Notes under the pieces: model-generated
Databases searched by the model: none
Told to the model about the DNA's origin: nothing
Seen by the model: only the letters and a program-made list of their open reading frames with translations
Part shown: piece after piece, positions 53,801 to 62,800 of the stretch
Numbering within the stretch: the stretch's first letter is position 1
How the letters are laid out: each line of letters opens with the position of its first letter
Made by a program: the position numbers and the translations under genes
DNA from: Ianthella basta
Lineage: Eukaryota > Porifera > Demospongiae > Verongiida > Ianthellidae
Reading direction: 5' to 3'
Length of the DNA: 64,000 nt
NCBI GenBank assembly: GCA_964019415.1
Contig: OZ025873.1
Location: 2,730,982-2,794,981 of the forward strand

Positions 53801-56800
53801 TCCTTCACATTGGTAAAAACCTTTGCATCTGAGCTGGGCAGGTCGTTTCTCAATCCCAAGATGGGGACAATTTGAATCTCTGACATGTCACTAACAAGGG
53901 TAGCATTGAATTCAGCAAAGCAATCAGTCCCATCTTGGCTGACACACACATGAGGGTCAGCTCTCAGAGTGTTGACATCTTCATATGTAAGAATGAATGA
54001 AATAGTTGTGCTGTGATCCTTGGTAAGTACATAACCACCCGAAAGGGTATACAGGATGTAGGGAGGGTCAAAACCAGGGTCAAAGCCAAAGCGTTTCAGG
54101 GTCAGCATGGAAGGATCAAAGGAAGTGACATTGACAGTCTCACTGAACAAAAGAGTGACAGTTTCATTAGTGAGATCAATCTCCACAAACTCCACTAGGA
54201 TGGGTGCTGTTGTGTCAGGTGCGTAATGCCTTGTGCGAAGTCCCGTGCTTGTGCTCCTTGGCACAAGCACATTACCATTCATGTCTTCCAGGGTGATGTT
54301 GGGAAAGGAGAGGTAACAGTCCTCCTCCTGAAGACGGAAAGTGCACAATGGCTTCCTCTTGATCTCATTCAAGTCACTTATAGTCAGATTAACAATGAGT
54401 TGAGTGGTGAAAACTGGCGGAACTGCACCACCAATGAGGACATGCCTGGTCAAATTCAGTTCCAACTGGTCTTGAAGGATGAACTCATCATACACAATGG
54501 TAGAGAAGTTGACTGTTTCATCAAATGTTAGGTAGATAGTACCTTGATCCATGTCAATGGACCAAGCCACTAGGATTGGTGGTGTAGTGTCCTCTGTGTA
54601 GTTTCTCACTGACAGCCCTTCCCCATTGGGTCTCTCCACTGCCCAGTTATCATGCATGTCCTGTACAACAAGCATTGTATGGGTGATGAAAGTGTTGGCA
54701 GCATTTGTTGCCAGCAGCGGGAGGGCTTTAATGCCATTTAGGTCATCCACAGAGAGCGTTAAGTAGACATTTGTGTGGTTTACTGTGGTAAGGTTGGTGG
54801 TACCTCCCATGAGTTGGTATACCTCAAGCTCATTGGTGGTGCTGTTGAAAGCCTGGAAAGTCAGCGCCTCGGGAGTGAAGGTCGCCACATTCACTGTCTC
54901 TGAGAAGGTGAGATAGACAATTCCAAGGTTCATGTCAAGGTCAAATGATAGCAATGTCGGTGAAGTCACATCCCTGGTGAAATTAGCCACCCTGACAGCA
55001 CTGTTATGTGAAATGTTCACCACTTGGTTTGAAAACATGTCAGCTATCAGTTCCGATGAGAAGAAAAGGTAGGTGTCATTAATGAAGGTGGCCAGACTAG
55101 TGTTCTGGTTGATGTTATCCAGATCGTAGTCAGTGATATTCACCACAATGACAGAGTCATCATAACTGATTGTGTCACCTCCTGTCAACTGGTACGTGAC
55201 ATCCCCACTCGGTTCATCAGTTAAAATGATCTGTGTGGTATCTAGGCTGGAGGCATTTACAGTCTCAGAGAAGAACAGAGTCAATGTTGCAGCATCCATA
55301 TCAATGTAGAATTGCTCAAGGTATGGTGGATTGTTGTCTCGTGTGAAGCGAGAGGCTGTGCGTGGATTAGTTGGCTCTACCTCCATCACTAGGTTACCAC
55401 TCATGTCAGCAATAGTCAAGTTTGTAATGGAGATCTGAGTTGATGTGAGGTCTACAGCAAGGTGCAGCATCTGCTTGACAATGTCCAAGTCAAAACGCAC
55501 CAATTCCACGACCACTACTGGGTCATCACCATGGCTGACAGAACCATTAGTGAGAGTGTATGAGCTATTGAATACACTTTCTTGCAGTGTGATTTGGGTC
55601 ACATCAAAAGTCTCCACGTTAACTGTCTCTGAGAAGGAGAGTGTCAACAGTTCACTAGTCAGGTCTAACTCAAAGGCAGTCATCCTTGGACGCACAAAGT
55701 CCTGGCGCACCTCTAGTGCCATCTGTGTTGCATTGAAGAAAATTGGTTGGTTTGGGTTGCCAACCATATCCCTTACAGTGGCTGATGTGAGACTGATAAA
55801 TGTGTCCTGCCTGGTAGTGCCCAGGTCTGTGAGGCGCTTGATGTTGTTGCGGTCATCCTCAGAGAGCATGATGACAATTAGAGGGTCATTTATAGAGGTT
55901 GGAATACTATCATTTGTGAGTGTGTAGTTTGTACTTTGGTTGAAGTTGGTGATGGTGATCTGTGTGACATCTAAAGTGGCCACATCAACCGTTTCAACAA
56001 ACGACAGAGACAGGGTATCAGCTGTAAGATCGAGAACAAATGATCGCAAAGTAGGATCTGTCACATCGGGTAAGTACATTTGAGGTGTCTGGGGGTTGAC
56101 TCCATTCAGCAAAGGCAGGTTGCGGTTGCCGGTTTGATCAAGTACTGTTTCATCTGTCATGACAACGAACACAGTGGCAGAATTGCGAGCAATACGCAAG
56201 AATTTGATGATGTTCAGGTCCTCTTCTGAGAGCTGAATCTCCAGCACAGACACATCCCCCTCAGACAGAATGGTTCCATTCATGAGTGTGTGCACAGCAG
56301 GTGTGTGCGTGAGAAAGGTGTTAGATATATCTTGAAATGTGATCTCCGAGATATTGAAGCTGGTTACATTAAGTGTTTCTGAGAATGACAGTGTCAGCTC
56401 CCCTGTGTTCATGTCCAAATCATACGCTTCCAGGTATGGTCGAGTGGTGTCATTAATGAAAGAATCAGCTTGAAGTGTGGCCAGCTGAACTGGTTGACCA
56501 GCAGGGTCAGTGATGAATCTGCTCTCAATGGTGAGGTAGGCTGTATCATAGGAGACCCATAGGTTCTCGACTACCTTGATAGCATTCAGATCTGTTGTTG
56601 TGAGGGTTAGAGAGATAAAGAAGTCATCTGTCCCTTCAGTGACAGCTCCTGTTAATCGATAGGAAGATGCAAACGATGCATTAGCACTTGACATCGCAAT
56701 CAAGCCACTAACATCAGCAGTTGTGACAGAAATAGGTTCATTAAAGTGGATCAGAAGAACCTCTGTGTTAAGATTGACAGACCAAGCAGTGGCTTGGGGG

Positions 56801-59800
56801 CCAGTTGAATCAGGAGTGTAGTTTGATACAATCAAGATGGCTTCAAGGGATGGATTTCCGGCTGTGTCTCTCACAGCCCTGCTATCCATTCTGAGGTATG
56901 TATTGTTGCGTTCAGTTGCAAGGGACGTCGTCTTCAAACTGCGAATGTCCACCCCGTCAAGCACAAGGGATACAGTGGAGGAGTTGTCAGTGGTGGTTAT
57001 GTTAGCTCCAAAGCTAAGCCGGTACTCAACAAAGTCAATCGTGCCTCTGTCAGCATGTGACTGTATAACAAGATAGTCAGATCGCAGGGTGGCAGTGTTG
57101 ACAGTTTCACTGAATGTAAGTGTCAGCAAACCGTTGTCCATATTCAAATTGAAGGAAGTCAAAATTGGTGAACTGATGTCTCCAGTGTATTCACGAACCA
57201 TCAGAGCATCTGTGCTGTTGCGAGGTACAACCATGAGGCCCACAGTATCAGAGGCAAGCTGCTCAGTGTAGGATAAATAGGTGGTTTCTGCTGAACTTGC
57301 CAAGTTCCCAATGGCCTTGATGCCATCTGCATCAGTGGGAGTAAGCAGGACTGTAATGACAGGGCCATTTTCTTGACTGGAGTCTCCCCCAGTGAGTGTA
57401 AAGCTGTCATTCGGCATGACACTCCTATCCGACACTAAAGTGACCTCAATGGGATCAAAACTGCTGGCATTGGCAGTCTCAGAGAAGATCACTCTAAGCA
57501 CATTGCTGTCAAGGTCAAGGTCAAAAGCAACTACTCGGGGATGTGAGATATCTGGGAGGTAGCGCCCAGCTGGAAGGGCAGCATGAGGTGGTATTTCCAC
57601 GAGTGGGTTGTCATTCATGTCCAGCACAGTCAATGGTGTGACACTGATGAATGTGGTGTTCAGCGAAGCGGCCAGTTCCTCCTCGCTCTTGAGGTAGTTC
57701 AAGTCATCTGTGGTCAGCATTACAGTCAGCTCTGTGGAATCATTGGTGGAAACAGTTCCCCCAGTTAGTGAGAAAGATAAAGTACTGTTGGGTTCAGACA
57801 AGATGGTGATCTGCATTGGCATCAGTGTTGAAGCCTGCACTGTTTCATCAAAGTAAAGCACCAACTCAGCATTGTCCAGGTTGAGGAAAAAGTCCATAAG
57901 CTCAGGTGAGGTATCATCTGGAGTGAATTCTGTGACCACCATTGCGCCACTGGGCATAACCATCTTCACTTCTTGTCCATTCATATCAAGGACCAGCATC
58001 CCTGGGAAGGTGAGGTATGTGGTCTCAACAGAAACGGCCAGCCCTCTGAGGTATTTGATCATGTTCAAGTCGGAGATGGTTATGTTGATGGTGACCTCAT
58101 CTGAAGGGGGATAAGAAGGGAAAGCACCCCCGCTAAGAGGGAAGGACAGAGATGGCATGCTTGCTGCATTCTGTAAAGTCAGCAGAACAATCATTAGAGA
58201 GGATAGGTCCACTGTCTCTGAGAAGGACAGCCTCAGGGTGCCAGTGTTCATATCCAGGAAGAATGATTCCACCTCAGGTGCTGTAAAGTCAGCTGTGAAA
58301 TTTGACACTCCTGTTCCACTGAGTTGATCAACCGGGATGACTGGGTTACCAAACACATCTTGAGCTGCTCCAGATGTGAGGGAAAGGTAGGTGTTATTGG
58401 ATGAGGTTGCTAGAAGAAGGTTCTTCTTGATTTCATTCAGATCACTCCGAGTGAGCTCAACTTCAACGAGTGAAGTATTACAGTCAGTGGTAAGGACGAT
58501 TCCCCCAGTAAGCCTGTAGGAGTAGGTGGGAGAGGCAGCATCCTGGATGGTAATCTCCCGAAGGTCCAACGACAATAGGTCCATAGGTTCAGAGAAGAAT
58601 AGGGACAGCATGTCAGTGGTGAGATCAATGCTGAAGTTAACCAGTGATGGTGGCATAGTGTCTGCTTCAAAGAAGGATACCATTAGCCCCTGTCCATCAG
58701 GCAGGCCCAAGTTCATGTTTGCACTCATGTCTTCTACTGCTGTAGTAGTAAGAGTGACAAAGGTGTTCCTGGCAGCAGTAGCCAGGTTTGGAATCTTCTT
58801 CAACAGATCAACATCTTCTTTGATCAAGTATAGCTCCACCACAGTTGAATTTCTTGTGGAAGGGAGACCTCCTCTTAGAGTCACTGCTGATGATGGAGAG
58901 CTCTTCAGTGCTCTATCCTGGATGGTAATGGCAGATGGATTGAGGGATAGAGCATGTACTGTTTCAGAGAATGTAAGAGAGAGTGCTTCTGCTGTCAGGT
59001 CCAATCCTGCGGAAACCAGCCTAGGGGATCTTCTATCTGAGATCACAGCTGCAGCTCGGATGGCATCAGTGACATTGACACCATCACTGGGAAGCATGCT
59101 GGTGTCCAGTACAGCACCACTTTCAATGGATAGAAACACATTTCCAGGTTCAGTTGCAAAAGTGATGTCTTCGGTTAGTTGATTGACGTCAGTGTTCACA
59201 AGAATTACCTCTAAAACTGTTCTGCCTCGCTGGGTGATGTTGGAGGCACCACTAATAGGCAAGAAGGCAGTGAAGTTCTCATTCCCAATGTTTTGGAGTG
59301 AAATTGAATCCACTATAAAGGTTTCAGAGAGGATGGTTTCAGTAAATGTGACAATAAGTACATTGTCATGGAGATCCAACACAAATTCAGACACCCTTGG
59401 GGGAGTGACGTCCTCTGTGACGTTGGCAGCCTGTATGGCTCTACCATCCGTGGTGGCAATCACATCTTTGCCGTAAATGTCATCTACAGCCATGGCAGTC
59501 AGAGTGATCCAGGTGTTGTTCACATCTGTCGCCAAAAGCAGGTTAGCCTTCAACTCATTCAGGTCATAAGCAGAGAGTGTGACATTCACTTCATACCCAT
59601 GTGGACTGACAGTTCCAGAGCCACTGGTCAGTTTGTAGAACAGACCAGGGACTGCATAGGGTGCACTCTGCACAATGATCTCCGTTGCATTGAAGCTAGT
59701 TGTGTTGACAATATCATTGAAGGTGAGGTGTAGCTCCCCTTCATTCAGGTCCAGGGTGAATCGCTCCAATAAAGTGCGAGTGCTGTCCCTTGTGAACACA

Positions 59801-62800
59801 CCAACTTGGAACAATTGGAATTGATTGGGCACCTGAGAGGTATCCCTGATAGTCCCTCCAGTCAAAGAAATGTATGTGTTGTTACGACCAGTTGCAAGCA
59901 AGGGATCAACCTTCAGTGTTACCAAGTTCTCAGGAGATAGGTGAATGATGATGGATGTTCCCCCATCAACTGACTGTGGATCAATCGAACCAGGAGTGAG
60001 AAGGAGTGTTGCAATGGGTGATATGGATGAAGATTGCACAGTGACACCACTGAAGTTGAACTGGGATGGCAGGATGGGCTCATCAAAATAGAGCACTAGG
60101 CGGTCAGTGTTTAAGTCTAGTTGAGAGTTCACTACTTGTGGCCCGGTGGAGTCAGGGTCATACACTCTCACTGGCATTGCCTCTTCGTTGCGCACGGCAA
60201 CCACTGGCTCACCCATGAACGGAACAGTCTCACCCATAAAGGCAGTATCAGTGACCAGAGATGAGCTGAATGAGAGGAAAGTGTTGTTTGCATTCTTGAT
60301 GAAGGTGGATGCCTTGATGGTTGCAATGTCATCTAGGCTTAGGTCCACTTGAACCTCTCTCCCAAACCTGCTCTGACTGACTGATCCTCCTGTGAGTCTG
60401 ATCTGGTAACTACTGGTCACATTCTGCCCAGACTGCAGAACTAGTTCCTGTGGAATGAAGTAACGCAGGTCCACTGGCTCACTGAAATACAGAACAATAG
60501 AAGCATTCTCCATGGAGAGGTCAAAGTACTCCAACTCTGGTGGTATAGTGTCCTCGACAAAAGCAAGAGAGTATGCCGCAGCTGATTCCTCTACAGGGAT
60601 GACTGGGTTAGTTGACATGTCACGCACTGTTCCATGACTTATTGTCAACCAACATGTGTTGCGCCGCAGACACACACTGGCCTCATGCTTTATGACATCA
60701 ATGTCAGTTGTAGTGAGATGGATGGTGACAATGTGCGAATCTGGCCCCCGGATGATGCCCCCTGTCAGGGGGATCCTAACGCTCTGTGGTAAGACTTCCT
60801 TGAAGGTTTGAAAGGCCAGGAGGAAAGCATCAAAGGTAGAAATATCCACAGTCTCATTGAAGGTCAGTGTGATGGTCTCAGTGAGGAAGTTGAACTCAGT
60901 GAAGCTAACCAGGAGGGGAGGACTGGTGTCTTGGATGTACCGATCCACCAAAAGGGCCAGACCTTCTGTGGGAGGGGTTACGGAATTCCCCAATTGATCA
61001 CTAATTGTAGCATTGCTGTAAAACAGATAGCAATCTGATCCATTCTGATCAAATCCACAAAGGTCCACCAATCGTGTCAATTCATTCAAATCTTCAAAGC
61101 TAAACTGAATTTCAATCACGGTGCTGTCTTCAAGTGGGAAAGATCCTCCTGTTAGCATCAACACTACACTGGCATTAGCGGGAGAGTTTTGAAGGGTCAG
61201 AGTGGAAAGCTCAAGGCTGTTCGCATCCACTGTCTCATCAAAGGTAAGTGTCAATGTCCCCCTATCCAAATCCACTTCAACAAACACAAAAACTGGATTC
61301 GTGATGTCAGGGACAAAAATTGACACAGGCAGTGCTGATGTGACCTCATTGGGGACAATCATGTTTCTGCTGGTGTCCAAAACAAGGGTGCTTGGGTGGC
61401 TAAGGAATGTTGTTTCCATGGACACAGCCAGTGAAGTGAGCCGTTTCACTTCATTCAGGTCTTCCACAGTCAAGTTTAGTACAATGGTGGTTAGGTCAAT
61501 TCTGGTCCTTTCCCCTCCTGTGAGTGTGTGGTAGTTTCCCGCACTAGTGCCATTTATTGCATTCTGAAGAGTGATAGCCAGAGGGTCAAAACTGTTCACG
61601 TCAACTGTTTCATTGAAGTACATTGTCAGAAGTCCCATGTTGAGATCAAAATCGAATGAAACCAGTGAAAGTGGATTGGTATCAGGAATCACTTCAACAA
61701 CCACATTATCAAACGGGTCAGGAACAGTGTATGATGTCTGCATTGTGTTTTCTGCCATGTCTGCAAAAGCCTCTGGAGCAAAAGTGATGAAAGTGTTATT
61801 TTCATGAGTGGCCAGTTCCAACATATCCTTGAGATTGTTCAAGTCAAGCTGATCCAGTGTTAACCTGATGTAGGGTGCATTGTAGTCCTGAAGCATGCCA
61901 CCAGAAAGTGAATAATACGGCACACTGTTATCAAGGGAGTTGTTGCGGAATGTGAGGTCTGTTGGACTCAGCGAGCTAACATTCACCGTCTCAGTGAAGA
62001 ACAGAGTCAACACGCCAATGTTTAAGTCCAGCACAAACCGGGTGACAGTAGGTGGTTTAGTATCATCCAAATACAAGTCCACCTGTAAAGCTGTGCTGTT
62101 CGTGCGTGGGGTGAGATCATTGTTAGCCATATCAGAGATAGCAAAAGATTGAACAGTTAAGTAAGTTGTGTTCACATCCACAGCAAGCATGGTGAGGTTC
62201 TTGATGAAATTAGCATCCTCAAATGACAGCTTCACTTGTATGACAGGGTCATTAAAGCTTAAGACTTCTCCGCCAGTGAGGGTGTAGTAAGGGTCATCGA
62301 TCAAGTCCACCGGAAAGCCTCCATGGAATGTGAAGGCAGTTGGAACAAAGCTGGAAGCATTCACAGTCTCAGAGAAAGTTAGTGAAAGAATGTCATCAGA
62401 AAGGTCTAATGAGAACTGATCCAATGTGGGAGGAACCATATCACCAATGTATCTAGTAGCTCGCAGAGCACTAGATCCAGCCACAGGCATCACAAGCTGA
62501 CCAACAAAATCAGCAAAGGATGAGGAAGTGAGTCTTATGAAGGACGTTCCTCTAGACACAGCTAGTAGGGGGCGCCTTTTTATCTCATTCAGGTCTGCAG
62601 TTGATAGCTGGATCAAAGCAACACGAGATTTGGAGCCGTCAAACCCATCAATGATATAGTCATAAGCATTGATCCTTGTGCTGGTATTCAAGGAGTACTC
62701 TTCATATGCCACAGTTGACGAAGTGTTGGAGAGTGACTGTAGGGTGACTTGTGTCAAATCAAGGTCCCTGATTGTCTCTGAGAATATCAGAGTAAGCAGT

